Assembly: GCA_033765345.1 (NCBI GenBank)
Contig: JANRIC010000113.1
Span: 1 to 27,760, forward strand
Direction of reading: 5' to 3'
Source of the DNA: JANRIC01 sp033765345
Lineage (GTDB): Bacteria; Bacteroidota; Bacteroidia; Cytophagales; Microscillaceae
Length of the DNA stretch: 27,760 bases
Part shown: piece by piece, positions 7,634 to 16,565 of the stretch
Numbering within the stretch: position 1 is the stretch's first letter
How the letters are laid out: each line of letters begins with the position of its first letter
The notes under the pieces: generated by a model
Databases searched by the model: none
What the model was told of the DNA's origin: nothing
What the model saw: only the letters and a program-made list of their open reading frames with translations
Program-made: the position numbers and the translations under genes

Positions 7634-8815
7634 TTACCTCCCCAAACGATCTTCATACTGCACCAATCGTTCTACGGCTCTCTCAAGGGTTTCGTGTTTT
7701 TTAGCAAAGCAAAAACGAATAATCGAGTGGTCGGTTTCTGTGGCATAAAAAGGCGAAAGTGGAATCGTAGCTACACCCACCTCTTTGGTAAGGCGTACAC
7801 AATAATCTTGGTCTTTTTCATCGGAAAGATGCCCGTAAGATGCCAGTTGAAAATAAGTGCCTTCACACTCGAGTAATTGGAAGGGGGTCTCCTGCATCAA
7901 AGCCCTGAATTTATCCCTGCGCTCCTGAAAAAATGCACGCAGATTTAAGTAATTATCGGCATTACGCATAAAATCAGCCAGGGCAAACTGCGCCGGAGTA
8001 AAAGTAGCAAAGGTGTTAAACTGATGAATTTTTCTAAATTCACGACTTAGCGTAGCCGGAGCTATGCAGTAGCCAATCCGCCAACCTGTGGCGTGAAAAG
8101 TCTTCCCAAATGAAAAAACCGCAAAACTACGCTCCCGAAGCTCAGGATAACGAAGTACGCTAGCGTGGAATTCTTGATCAAAAACAATGTGTTCATACAC
8201 CTCATCACTAATCACAAAAATATTCCGATTCCGCACAATCTCAGCCAGTCTACGCATATCAGCCTCTCTGAGGATAGTTCCAGAGGGATTGTGAGGAGTA
8301 TTGACCATAATCAATCGGGTGCGTTCGGTGATAGCTGCCTCTACTTGATCCCAATTTACCCGATAGGAGGGTACTTCCATCGGGATAGCTACGATTTGCC
8401 CCCCAAATAGCTCTGTTACAGGCTTATATAAATCATAAGCGGGTTCTAAGATGATGACTTCATCGCCGGGGCGAATGACACAAGCCAAAGCATTAAAGAT
8501 AGACTCGCTTGCTCCAGAAGTAATGGTAATTTCGGTTTCGGGGTTGAGTATGCAGCCGTATAAATTTTCAGCCGCTTCAGCAATGGCTTCACGAAGTGGC
8601 AAAACCCCACTCATAGGAGCATATTGATTGGCACCGCTTTTCATATAATGTGTCACGAGATCAATTATATTGGGGTCGCAATCAAAATCCGGGAAACCCT
8701 GCGAAAGGTTGATGGCTTCTTGTTCGCGGGCAAGTGCAGACATGACCGTGAAAATGGTCGTTCCCAGATGAGGAAGTTTAGAGTTGAAATAAGGAGTATC
8801 TTGAGTACTTGTCAT
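7634..8815 (-). CDS. PLP-dependent aminotransferase, methionine/kynurenine aminotransferase type
   Basis: 393 residues from the ATG at 8815 (MTSTQDTPYF). An in-frame ATG at 8941 would add 42 residues rich in Lys, Phe and Leu that are outside the fold, so it is rejected. Fold type I, class I/II features: SQGFPDFDCDP near the N-terminus, NTPHNPSGT, and SFGKTFHATGWRIGY with the Schiff-base lysine at 238. The spacing and the FHATGW wording resemble YbdL-type methionine aminotransferases and kynurenine-oxoglutarate transaminases more than aspartate aminotransferase. It should transfer an amino group between a bulky or sulfur amino acid and a keto acid in the cytoplasm. A TACTTTTG motif at 8843-8850 on the minus strand is a possible -7 box. 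Exact substrate is uncertain. Confidence 0.9.
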   Translation of the reverse strand: MTSTQDTPYFNSKLPHLGTTIFTVMSALAREQEAINLSQGFPDFDCDPNIIDLVTHYMKSGANQYAPMSGVLPLREAIAEAAENLYGCILNPETEITITSGASESIFNALACVIRPGDEVIILEPAYDLYKPVTELFGGQIVAIPMEVPSYRVNWDQVEAAITERTRLIMVNTPHNPSGTILREADMRRLAEIVRNRNIFVISDEVYEHIVFDQEFHASVLRYPELRERSFAVFSFGKTFHATGWRIGYCIAPATLSREFRKIHQFNTFATFTPAQFALADFMRNADNYLNLRAFFQERRDKFRALMQETPFQLLECEGTYFQLASYGHLSDEKDQDYCVRLTKEVGVATIPLSPFYATETDHSIIRFCFAKKHETLERAVERLVQYEDRLGR

Positions 8816-8943
8816 AAAGTGTATACTGAATAAAGCCAAACGCAAAAGTACATTTTTTTTTAGGAATAATTTATCTACAAAGTTCTTGAAAAATAAATAC
8901 CCTTTTATTTTCCATTTCGTACATCTGAAAAACTCCAACATCG

Positions 8944-9825
8944 ATGTTTAGAGTCTATCTTCTGTATTATTTTGTTCTTTTTTCAGCTCTTGCGGCAAAT
9001 GCACAGGAAGGATGCCAACTGACGCTTCCCGCCGAGACAGTGCTCATTTCTAAAAGTCCGCTCACCGAAAAATTAGGCAAAGACCAGACTTATTGGATTT
9101 GTAACCGCGCACAGGTGACTTTTAGGGCAGGTAATGCCGTAATTTTTATAGATTCTGGGGCAAAGGTCAATATAGGCTACGGACAATACACGATTTATAT
9201 CAAGGATGGGGCTTATCTAAACCTCAACTCAGGCGCAAAAGCCGTGATTTATCTGGAAGGGAATCCCATTATCCAACAGATGGGTTTTAATGCTCAAGAA
9301 TCAAGAATACCCTGTGAGGCATTCAAACTGGATATTTCTCAGGCTCCAGATGAGATTTGCCCAACGCCGCTTGCAAGGATTACCGAACCTATAGCTCCCA
9401 ACAAACCTGCTTTGGATACCCTGGCAAGCATCGGCTTAGAGATCAAACCTTCCTACCTAGACCTGGATAACAGCCACATCATTCCGGCAGAGGCACAGGT
9501 GATTCCATTTAAAATCAGAGTAGAAAACACCACCGGAAACCATAAGATATTTTGGCTTTGCACAAATGCCAAAATAGTACACCAAGGAGATAGCTCTGTG
9601 TTTTATCTTGAGGAGGGTGCAGAGTTAAGCGTTGTGTCGGGCAATCACAATCGAATCTTTATCAAGCAAAATTGCAAGCTAAACCTTGGGCCGGGGCGTG
9701 GAAATACGGTCTTTTACCAAGAAGGAGTAATCCTGGGGAGCGATAAGAGCTATCAAACCCGCTTTACCAAATTGATTCATATAGAATTCGACTACTCGCA
9801 GGTTTCTTCTAAAGGATGTCATTAG
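8944..9825 (+). CDS. secreted protein with two copies of a beta-rich domain, function unknown
   Basis: 293 residues. Residues 1-20 form a signal peptide with a likely cut after LAANA. The mature part contains two related stretches: YWICNRAQVTFRAGNAVIFI at about 50, and FWLCTNAKIVH followed by SVFYLEEGAELSV at about 203. In both, an aromatic-Cys motif leads into short alternating strands with Gly/Asn turns (VIFIDSGAKVNI, IYIKDGAYLNL, IFIKQNCKLNL), suggesting a beta-solenoid or beta-sandwich repeat. A Pro-rich linker joins the copies. It should be exported to the periplasm or beyond. The stop overlaps the convergent def gene by four bases. It reads away from the aminotransferase across a 128-bp gap. 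I do not recognise the family. Confidence 0.75.
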   Translation: MFRVYLLYYFVLFSALAANAQEGCQLTLPAETVLISKSPLTEKLGKDQTYWICNRAQVTFRAGNAVIFIDSGAKVNIGYGQYTIYIKDGAYLNLNSGAKAVIYLEGNPIIQQMGFNAQESRIPCEAFKLDISQAPDEICPTPLARITEPIAPNKPALDTLASIGLEIKPSYLDLDNSHIIPAEAQVIPFKIRVENTTGNHKIFWLCTNAKIVHQGDSSVFYLEEGAELSVVSGNHNRIFIKQNCKLNLGPGRGNTVFYQEGVILGSDKSYQTRFTKLIHIEFDYSQVSSKGCH

Positions 9826-10382
9826 CGTTTGGCCGCCGGAAATCTCATCCGATAATCCACTTTGACTTTGCCCTTGCTGATGTTATTGAGTTTGGATTTG
9901 AGTAGACTTTTCTTGAGACCTGAGACGTGCTCGATAAAAAGAACCCCCTCGATATGGTCATATTCGTGTTGAATGACTCTGGCCACCAAACCCTCGTAAG
10001 TTTCCTCGTATTCGTTCCAATCTTCATCAAAATAATGAATTTTGATCTTGGGTGGACGCATGACATCCTCCCGAATATCAGGAATGCTCAGGCAGCCTTC
10101 TTCATAAGCCCATTTTTCTCCTTCCTCTTCTAGGATTTGAGGATTGATAAAGACCTTTTTCATACCCTTGATGTTTTCATCCATCAAATCGGCATCGATC
10201 ACAAAGATGCGAAGACTCAGCCCGATTTGAGGAGCTGCCAGTCCCACACCGTTGGCAGCATACATAGTATCAAACATATCCGAAACCAGTTTTTTCAGAT
10301 CAATACTCGTGTCGTTTTTATCTATATTTTGCCCTACTTTTTTCAATACCGGATCTCCGTAGGCTACAATAGGATAGATCAT
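9822..10382 (-). CDS. def: peptide deformylase
   Basis: 186 residues. It removes the formyl group from the N-terminal methionine of new proteins. All three signature motifs are present: GVGLAAPQIG (45-54), EGCLSIP with metal ligand Cys97 (95-101) and HEYDH with ligands His139/His143 and the catalytic glutamate (139-143). Length and order match bacterial deformylases of the Bacteroidota. It lies 55 bp downstream of ruvX on the same strand and is probably cotranscribed with it. Its last four bases overlap the stop of the convergent secreted-protein gene, so there is no room for a separate terminator between the two. Confidence 0.97.
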   Translation of the reverse strand: MIYPIVAYGDPVLKKVGQNIDKNDTSIDLKKLVSDMFDTMYAANGVGLAAPQIGLSLRIFVIDADLMDENIKGMKKVFINPQILEEEGEKWAYEEGCLSIPDIREDVMRPPKIKIHYFDEDWNEYEETYEGLVARVIQHEYDHIEGVLFIEHVSGLKKSLLKSKLNNISKGKVKVDYRMRFPAAKR

Positions 10383-10437
10383 ATTTTTTAGAAGTTATTA
10401 TAAATAAACTATCGTCCGCTGACTGTGATCTATGGAC

Positions 10438-10851
10438 TTAGGAAATTGACTCCATGTAAGATTGTAAAATGATAACTGCACTTACTTTGTCGATGTTTCC
10501 CTTTTCACGACGGTACTTTTTGGTGGTTCCGCCGCTAATCATCGCATCCAAAGCCATTTTGGATGTAAAACGCTCATCGTGTAAGTGGATGGGTATCTCA
10601 GGAATTTTTTTTTGTAATAGTTTTACAAACCCCTCAACCAAAGGAGTAGCTTGGGTTCTCTGTCCGTCCAAAGATTTGGGCATTCCCACTACAAAACACT
10701 CTACGTTTTCCTGTTGCACATAATTTTCCAGATACGCTATGACTTGGTCACTAGATTGTGTATCCAACGCAGTAGCGATGATTTTTAAAGGATCTGTTAC
10801 TGCCAGACCCACTCTTTTTGCGCCGTAATCAATAGCTACAATTCTTCCCAT
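10438..10851 (-). CDS. ruvX: RuvX/YqgF, putative pre-16S rRNA nuclease (Holliday-junction resolvase fold)
   Basis: 137 residues, RNase H-like fold. Family marks: RIVAIDYGAKRVGLAVTDP with the first catalytic Asp at residue 8, VVGMPKSLDGQ in the middle, HLHDERFTS, and IDKVSAVIILQSYM at the end with the last acidic residue. The family is tied to 16S rRNA 5' maturation in E. coli and was first proposed as a Holliday-junction resolvase. It precedes def by 55 bp, a plausible operon. The start at 10851 gives the canonical MGRIVAIDYG opening. A TAATTTTG -7-like box ends only four bases before the ATG, which would leave almost no leader. Confidence 0.95.
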   Translation of the reverse strand: MGRIVAIDYGAKRVGLAVTDPLKIIATALDTQSSDQVIAYLENYVQQENVECFVVGMPKSLDGQRTQATPLVEGFVKLLQKKIPEIPIHLHDERFTSKMALDAMISGGTTKKYRREKGNIDKVSAVIILQSYMESIS

Positions 10852-10855
10852 GAGG

Positions 10856-10863
10856 CAAAATTA
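10856..10863 (-). promoter_or_regulatory. candidate -7 box for ruvX-def, very close to the start codon
   Basis: TAATTTTG on the minus strand matches TAnnTTTG. Its G is at 10856 and the ATG begins at 10851. A TTTG -33 box at the right distance is not seen, so confidence is low. Confidence 0.3.
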
Positions 10864-11165
10864 ATAAAAATTCTTGGATGCTGCTATTTTTTTTGGGCAG
10901 GTGGAGTAGGAGCAGCAAGTTAAGAAAAAGCCGATTCCTAAACAGATTTTCTATTTTCAAGAATCTTTTCCAGAAAATTAATTTCGCTTTTTTTTGCCCA
11001 AACCAATCAAACGGTTTCATCCGGTTGAGCCAGATACTCCCCAATCACCAAATAAACCAGTATTCCGGTATATAATCTAAATAAAACCATTCAAAAGTTT
11101 TATTTTTTAGCAATATTTGCGTAATTTGCTAATTATGGGTGTTTTTAAAATAAGTTCGTGAAAGA
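10864..11165. other. gap between divergent ruvX and helicase genes; no convincing gene
   Basis: On the minus strand 11007-11090 holds a 27-codon ORF starting MVLFRLYTGILVYLVIGEYL, which looks membrane-like. An overlapping frame (11044-10829) stays open into ruvX. Neither is recognisable, and together they could be the broken remains of a small membrane protein gene. Long A/T runs fill the rest. No terminator or clear full promoter is visible. Confidence 0.3.
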
Positions 11166-14006
11166 TTGATAGAAAAAAGATTTAAAATATACAGCTCGTC
11201 CGCCGGTTCGGGCAAAACCTATACATTGAGCAAAGAATACCTCAAACTAGCTCTTCAAACAGATAATCCACATTATTTCAAGAATGTTTTGGCGATTACC
11301 TTTACCAATGATGCCGCCAACGAAATGAAGTCGCGAATTCTGGATGCACTCAAAGCTTTTGCTTACCCCGAAAATCTATCCGAAAAAGAACGCGCCAAAG
11401 CCCAGGTTTTGCTCTCCTCGATCGCCGAAGAACTGGGTGAAAAGCAAGCCGTAATCACTGCCCGCGCCCAAAAAGTATTTGCTAAAATCATTTATAATTA
11501 CGCAGACTTTGCCGTCAGCACCATAGATAGTTTTGTGAATAAGGTAGTCAATGCTTTTACCCGCGAACTAGATATCCCTTATAATTATGAAGTAGACCTT
11601 GACACCGAGCAACTCCTACAAACTGCCATAGACCGTGTCTTGGAAAAAGTAGGGCACGAAAACAAAGAACAACTTTCAGAATTTGTCATTGATTGGGTGC
11701 TCCAAAAAGCCGATGAAGGCAAAAACTGGTCACGTGTGGCACATGATCTCGTAGAATTTTCCAAAGATTTGATGAATGAAGGCTCTTATCCCTTTATTAC
11801 ACCCTTGCGTGAACTGACCATGCACGACTTCAAACAAATCAGCCGTCAGATACAGGATTATATGCAAAACCTGGAAAAAGAATGCCGACAAATTGCTCAA
11901 AAAGGCTATGATCTCATTCTTGCCCATGGTCTGGAAGGCAGTTTTATCGGTGGAAACAAAGCCAGTGTGGCTTCTTATTTTCGTAAAAACGCCGAAGAGT
12001 TTGATCCTGAAAAGCGGGCTAATAACCTCAACTATATGCAAAAAGCCTTGCACGATGACAAATGGTACAAGGAAAAAAATAATGCTGCTATTGACCAGAT
12101 CAAACCACAACTAAGGAATTATATCCTCCAGATTGAAGCAATCAAAGAGCAGGAAGCTCGAAATTATCAACTTTTCCAGGCACTGCTTCCTCATTTGTAC
12201 AAATTAGCCCTGATTCAGGAAATAGAATTGGAGCTTCTTGAAGTCAAAAAGGAAAATAATGCCATTCATATCTCTGATACCAATAAAAAAATTGCTGAAA
12301 TTATCGCCACAGAGCCTGTGCCTTACATTTATGAAAGGGTCGGCGAAAAATATAAACACATCCTTATCGACGAATTCCAGGATACTTCTGTACTTCAGTG
12401 GGAAAATTTATTGCCTCTCATTGAGAATAATCTGGCCGAAGCAAGTTTTAATCTCATCGTAGGGGATTCCAAACAAGCCATCTATCGCTGGCGCGGAGGC
12501 GAAATGGAGCAATTGGTCTATCTTTTTACCAATCGTATCTCAGATTTACTTCGCCTAAGCTCCAAAAACTCACCTTTCCTTGAGGAACGCTACGAAATCA
12601 TCCGACAAAATTATTTACCTGCTCGACTGAATCATAACTACCGCAGTACCCGAGAGGTGATCCAGTTTAACAATGACTTTTTCAGAGTAATCGTGGAAAG
12701 TGATTTTGGACTAGAAAATGAACTGCTCTCCCTGATTTATGATGAAAGTGCCGCCCAGCAAATTCCCGAACAAAATACCAAAAGCGGAGGGCATATTCAA
12801 ATTGATTTCTTGGAAAAAGGCGACCTTTACAATTCACTCAATTGCGAAAGAGTACTTGAAATTATTCAAAAAGCCCTTGAAGACGGTTTTGAACTGCACG
12901 AGATTGCCGTGCTCACCCGCAACAATATACACGGCAAAGAAATCGCTAGCTTCCTCAAAAGCCGTCAAATTGAAGTCCTTTCACAAACCTCTCTTTTGCT
13001 TTCTTCTGATGATAAGATTCGTTTTTTGATCACTTTGCTCAAAGTCATTCACCGCCCCGAAGATAAACTCTCTAAATCAGAAGCTTTGTATTTGTTCTAT
13101 AAAGTGGTCAAAAATATTGTCCCGGATGCCGAAACCAACCAGGAAATCCGTGAAATTGTAGAACAATCTATCTTGGTATTTTATGAAAAATTGAGCGAAG
13201 AAGGTTTCTCCATTAGCTTTGTGCGGTTACAATCTTTGAATATATATGAACTTGTCGACAAACTGATTGGTATTTTTCATCTCTACCAAGAACAAGCCCG
13301 CCCTGAATATCTCTTTCGTTTTTTGGACGTAATTTTGCAATTCAACCTACAAAAAAATACAACCCTGGGTGATTTTCTGGACTTTTGGGAAGAAAAGAAA
13401 AACAGCCTGAGTATCAATACCCCCAAAGACCTCCAAGCGGTAACAGTCACCACGATTCATAAATCCAAAGGATTGGAATATGAAGTCGTTATCTTACCTT
13501 TTGCCGATTGGAGTTTTGTGCCTCGTTCGGGGCAAACCATGTGGGTTACACTGGAAGATAATCTTGAGCCGCTTTATATACCGGGTACTGACAAATACTT
13601 ACAAACCGGACTGGTGCAGATCAATCAAAAACTGGCTGATACTGCCCTGGCTGAACAGCACCACAGCGAAATGCAAAAAACCTTCATTGAGAATTTTAAC
13701 ATGCTTTATGTAGCTTTTACCCGTGCAATCAGTAGGCTTTATATTTTGTGTAAAAACACGGAATTTGATAGTAAAAACGACCGAAAAGGCGTAAATTACT
13801 TAATTTATCTGTATTTGAAATTGAGTGATCGTTGGGATGAAGCATTGAGGAGTTATGTACTTTTTGAAGGGGATAAAGCTCCTGAAAAGAGACAAAAAGA
13901 GGAAAATGAACATATTTTTTACATTGATGAATTTGTATCCACAGACATACATCGAAAAATTAAGGTACAAAGGGCTTCAAAAAAGAATAAACAGCAGCTT
14001 AAATAA
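11166..14006 (+). CDS. UvrD/Rep-family (AddA/RecB-like) DNA helicase, short C-terminus
   Basis: 946 residues from a TTG at 11166; the upstream frame hits a stop at 11151, and the Walker A motif (SSSAGSGKTYTL) begins nine residues in, so no other start fits. SF1A helicase motifs follow in order: Ia ITFTNDAANEMKSRI, II ILIDEFQDTS, III VGDSKQAIYRWRG, IV LNHNYRSTREVI, V VTVTTIHKSKGLEYEV, VI NMLYVAFTRAISRLYIL. It should unwind DNA during double-strand-break repair. Bacteroidota AddA-type proteins are normally over 1000 residues and carry a PD-(D/E)XK nuclease after motif VI. Here only about 85 lysine-rich residues follow and no nuclease motif is seen. No addB neighbour exists. The +1 frame stays open to 14190, so an ancient frameshift is possible. 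Confidence 0.88.
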   Translation: MIEKRFKIYSSSAGSGKTYTLSKEYLKLALQTDNPHYFKNVLAITFTNDAANEMKSRILDALKAFAYPENLSEKERAKAQVLLSSIAEELGEKQAVITARAQKVFAKIIYNYADFAVSTIDSFVNKVVNAFTRELDIPYNYEVDLDTEQLLQTAIDRVLEKVGHENKEQLSEFVIDWVLQKADEGKNWSRVAHDLVEFSKDLMNEGSYPFITPLRELTMHDFKQISRQIQDYMQNLEKECRQIAQKGYDLILAHGLEGSFIGGNKASVASYFRKNAEEFDPEKRANNLNYMQKALHDDKWYKEKNNAAIDQIKPQLRNYILQIEAIKEQEARNYQLFQALLPHLYKLALIQEIELELLEVKKENNAIHISDTNKKIAEIIATEPVPYIYERVGEKYKHILIDEFQDTSVLQWENLLPLIENNLAEASFNLIVGDSKQAIYRWRGGEMEQLVYLFTNRISDLLRLSSKNSPFLEERYEIIRQNYLPARLNHNYRSTREVIQFNNDFFRVIVESDFGLENELLSLIYDESAAQQIPEQNTKSGGHIQIDFLEKGDLYNSLNCERVLEIIQKALEDGFELHEIAVLTRNNIHGKEIASFLKSRQIEVLSQTSLLLSSDDKIRFLITLLKVIHRPEDKLSKSEALYLFYKVVKNIVPDAETNQEIREIVEQSILVFYEKLSEEGFSISFVRLQSLNIYELVDKLIGIFHLYQEQARPEYLFRFLDVILQFNLQKNTTLGDFLDFWEEKKNSLSINTPKDLQAVTVTTIHKSKGLEYEVVILPFADWSFVPRSGQTMWVTLEDNLEPLYIPGTDKYLQTGLVQINQKLADTALAEQHHSEMQKTFIENFNMLYVAFTRAISRLYILCKNTEFDSKNDRKGVNYLIYLYLKLSDRWDEALRSYVLFEGDKAPEKRQKEENEHIFYIDEFVSTDIHRKIKVQRASKKNKQQLK

Positions 14007-14013
14007 AAAAAAT

Positions 14014-14043
14014 ATCCACCTTATTAGGCTAGATAAGGTGGAT
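14014..14043. terminator. hairpin after the helicase gene, weak terminator
   Basis: atccacctta (14014-14023) pairs perfectly with taaggtggat (14034-14043), loop of ten, eight bases after the helicase stop. On the plus strand only a short ttta follows. On the minus strand it is followed by eight Ts, so it may work in both directions. The remaining gap up to 14296 is A/T-rich; 14044-14190 continues the open +1 frame mentioned under the helicase but shows nothing recognisable. Confidence 0.5.
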
Positions 14044-14296
14044 TTATGGTATAGAAATTTGGTACAATCAAATCTTCTTTCCTCCTTGAGTAATAAATTA
14101 CAGGATAATATTCCAAAATTTATCACCGCTGATCAAGGATATTGGTTAGTTTCTTATACGGAAAAAAACAAGAAGGGTAGAAAAAAGTGAAAAAAAAATA
14201 AGACTTTTAACAAATTATTTACACGCTACAGAATTTACTTCATTTTAGATTTTAATTGATTTTCTGAATCTCATATTACACACGTGGTGTTTTTTT

Positions 14297-15553
14297 ATGA
14301 AAAAAATTGTGTTGGGTTGTTTTTTCTTATTTTTGCTCTCCGATTGTCAAGGACAAAAACCACTTTCCGACCAAGAAAAAGACTCTCTGCGGGTAGTTTT
14401 TCAGAATCGCTTGGAAAATTACCTACAAAAAGAAGGTGCGCTAAATCAATTTCTTGAAATCCATTCGGAGGGAATTCGTTTGTACTTTCTTGAAGAGAAT
14501 CAAAAAAAAATAAATTGGGAACTTAGCTGGGAAAGTGCCCTCGTTTTTAGACAGCTTTTGATTCAAAACCCCGAAAAAGCCTATCTTTATTACCAGGAAA
14601 GAAAAACCTCCGAAATCCCCAGCACAGATCTAGATCTTTTTACATCTGATGACAAGTCTCAAACGAAACCCGACCAAAAACTCAGCGGTCTTAGAATTGC
14701 CCTTGATCCAGGGCATCTGGCTGGCTCTCTCTCTGAAGCCATTCAGGAAGGCAAATACATCCGAATAACACTTCCTTCTAAGCAAAAAATCAGCTTTTTT
14801 GAATCCGAACTGGCCTGGTATACTTCTCGAATTCTGGCAGATACCCTGGAGAAACTGGGGGCAGAAGTTTTACTCACTCGAGATGAATATCATTTGACTG
14901 CCTTAGACTCAAGCTATACAGATTGGTTTGAGAATTACCGTCAAAATCATCCCAACAGCACGATCGATAAATGGCAGTTCTTTCACAAAGAATTTAAAAA
15001 AATTGATTTTAATAAACGGATTGAAAAAATAAACCGATTCAAACCCGACTTGACCTTGATTATTCATTATAATGTAGATGCTACAAATACGGGCTGGCAA
15101 AAAACCACTCACCGGAATAATAGTATGGCATTTGTAGGGGGGAGCTTTATGTCGGGCGAATTTGAACAAGCACAAAATCAATTCCATTTACTTCGGCTAT
15201 TACTCAGTGAAGACATTCCGAGGTCGGTTTTATTTTCCCAAAAAATACTTCAGGCACTTGAAAATGAACTCCATATAAAACCCATACCGGAAAAAAATGA
15301 ACAATTTTTTTTGAATCAGTATTGCCTCTATACCGGTGAACCAGGCATCTATCACCGCAATCTTACGCTTACAAGGCAAGTTTACGGCACACTTTGTTAT
15401 GCAGAACCCCTCTACCAGGATAATGCCAGCGAGTGCCTTCGCCTGTATCAAAGAGATGAAGAATATCAGGGGTATAAAATATCTGGACGAGTAAAGGAAG
15501 TTGCTTTTAGCTATCTTAAAGGTATTTTGGATTATGTACAAGGCCTAAAATAA
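14297..15553 (+). CDS. N-acetylmuramoyl-L-alanine amidase (Amidase_3), lipoprotein
   Basis: 418 residues. The N-terminus MKKIVLGCFFLFLLSDC ends in a lipobox with Cys17, so it should be anchored in the membrane facing the periplasm. The catalytic domain starts near residue 132 with RIALDPGH (zinc ligand His140), then FFESELAW (acidic ligand near 169-171), LIIHYNVD (His257) and YAEPLY (catalytic Glu370). These fit the zinc amidases that cut between muramic acid and L-alanine in peptidoglycan. About 115 residues before the domain have no recognised fold. Two insertions within the domain make it longer than AmiC-type enzymes. It is transcribed alone, with a hairpin overlapping its stop codon. Confidence 0.85.
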   Translation: MKKIVLGCFFLFLLSDCQGQKPLSDQEKDSLRVVFQNRLENYLQKEGALNQFLEIHSEGIRLYFLEENQKKINWELSWESALVFRQLLIQNPEKAYLYYQERKTSEIPSTDLDLFTSDDKSQTKPDQKLSGLRIALDPGHLAGSLSEAIQEGKYIRITLPSKQKISFFESELAWYTSRILADTLEKLGAEVLLTRDEYHLTALDSSYTDWFENYRQNHPNSTIDKWQFFHKEFKKIDFNKRIEKINRFKPDLTLIIHYNVDATNTGWQKTTHRNNSMAFVGGSFMSGEFEQAQNQFHLLRLLLSEDIPRSVLFSQKILQALENELHIKPIPEKNEQFFLNQYCLYTGEPGIYHRNLTLTRQVYGTLCYAEPLYQDNASECLRLYQRDEEYQGYKISGRVKEVAFSYLKGILDYVQGLK

Positions 15554-15585
15554 TTGCCAGTCACACCCTTTGGGCAACTGGCAAT
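15553..15585 (+). terminator. hairpin at the end of the amidase gene
   Basis: attgccagt (15553-15561) pairs perfectly with actggcaat (15577-15585). The stem begins at the last base of the stop codon. There is no T-tract beyond cttc, so it may be a weak terminator or an RNA-stabilising 3' end. Confidence 0.5.
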
Positions 15586-15824
15586 CTTCATGCAAACAGA
15601 CAAATTTAAACAAACCCTAAGTTCTTTGGTCTAATTCCTTCGCTTATAAGTGTGTATACTATATGAGTGCCGGAGAGTTACCTACAAGATAGGAGGCTTA
15701 TGTAAGGCCAATCACAAGATATTCAAATCATCTTGACTAAATCCCTTTTTTTGAAATATTTGACAATGTAAAAAGCCGTTTCAGCTTCCCTAAGTTTGAC
15801 TTGAGTCTGAAAATTTTTTAGTTT

Positions 15825-16505
15825 TCAAGTTGTCTGAGCTTCTTTTTTTGTTGTTTTGGGCTCTTCCAATTCGGTATCCAGGATCAGCTTCCTTTGTTTT
15901 TCTATTGCGATCTTAATAAAACGGTGGATATCTTCCAGCTCATCGAGCAGTAATCTGGAAAATTCGACACTATACTTTTTCTTCCCGTGCATATTTGATC
16001 CCAACAAAATTTTGTGAAAATCCGGGAATGTAACTTCAATCATACAGTTGATAGAGTCCAGCTTTTGTACAATGGATTTATGATTGCTATTCCAGTTTTT
16101 TTTAATCAGAGAATGCGTCTCCATTTCTTTTTTGCGGATGTCAGCCTGGGCAATATGCTTAACCACCTTGTTCATGTTGATAAAAAAGTCTTTAGACTTG
16201 AATTCTACGGCGTTTAATTCCTGTCGAAATGATTCATATTCGTATTTGATTTTAAGGATGTAGTTGTTCCATTTTCGAGGGGTACTTTGAAATCCCTCAT
16301 TTCCCTGGTTTACCAATCTGTCGATGGCGGTAAGTCGTCCTTTGGCATAATTATAAAATCGGTTATTTTTAGCTTCCAGTTTTTCTAATTGCCTGACTAA
16401 ATGCCCTCTGGAATGCACCACATAATTCAAATTATCCTGAATACAGGCACTTGCTCCGAACAAAAGCAGTACCCAGCTTAGTATTTTTAGTAGTTTTAAA
16501 TACAT
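15825..16505 (-). CDS. small helical lipoprotein, function unknown
   Basis: 226 residues. A signal peptide ends in GASAC with the lipid-modified Cys at 21, so it is a lipoprotein. The mature protein is almost entirely helical and charged (for example RQLEKLEAKNNRFYNYAKGR), rich in Lys, Glu and Asn, without glycine-rich loops or catalytic-looking motifs, and ends in a Glu/Lys/Thr tail. It may be a coiled-coil or helical-bundle periplasmic protein. It faces away from the SDR gene across 60 bp; TAAATTTG at 16528-16535 (minus strand) fits a -7 box. The family is not recognised. Confidence 0.75.
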   Translation of the reverse strand: MYLKLLKILSWVLLLFGASACIQDNLNYVVHSRGHLVRQLEKLEAKNNRFYNYAKGRLTAIDRLVNQGNEGFQSTPRKWNNYILKIKYEYESFRQELNAVEFKSKDFFINMNKVVKHIAQADIRKKEMETHSLIKKNWNSNHKSIVQKLDSINCMIEVTFPDFHKILLGSNMHGKKKYSVEFSRLLLDELEDIHRFIKIAIEKQRKLILDTELEEPKTTKKEAQTT

Positions 16506-16565
16506 TTACAAAAAAGATTAATTCATTCAAATTTAGTCATAAATTTTCAACTGTAATTTACACAT

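Noticed and set aside
8816..8941. Longer start for the aminotransferase (42 extra residues)
   Set aside because: The extension lies in the divergent promoter gap, has unusual composition and precedes the normal family N-terminus.
11007..11090. 27-residue membrane-like ORF upstream of ruvX
   Set aside because: Too short and unsupported by any motif, promoter or ribosome site; noted only in the gap entry.
13855..14190. 111-residue ORF overlapping the helicase end
   Set aside because: It overlaps the helicase by half and shows no recognisable domain. I kept it only as a possible frameshift remnant.
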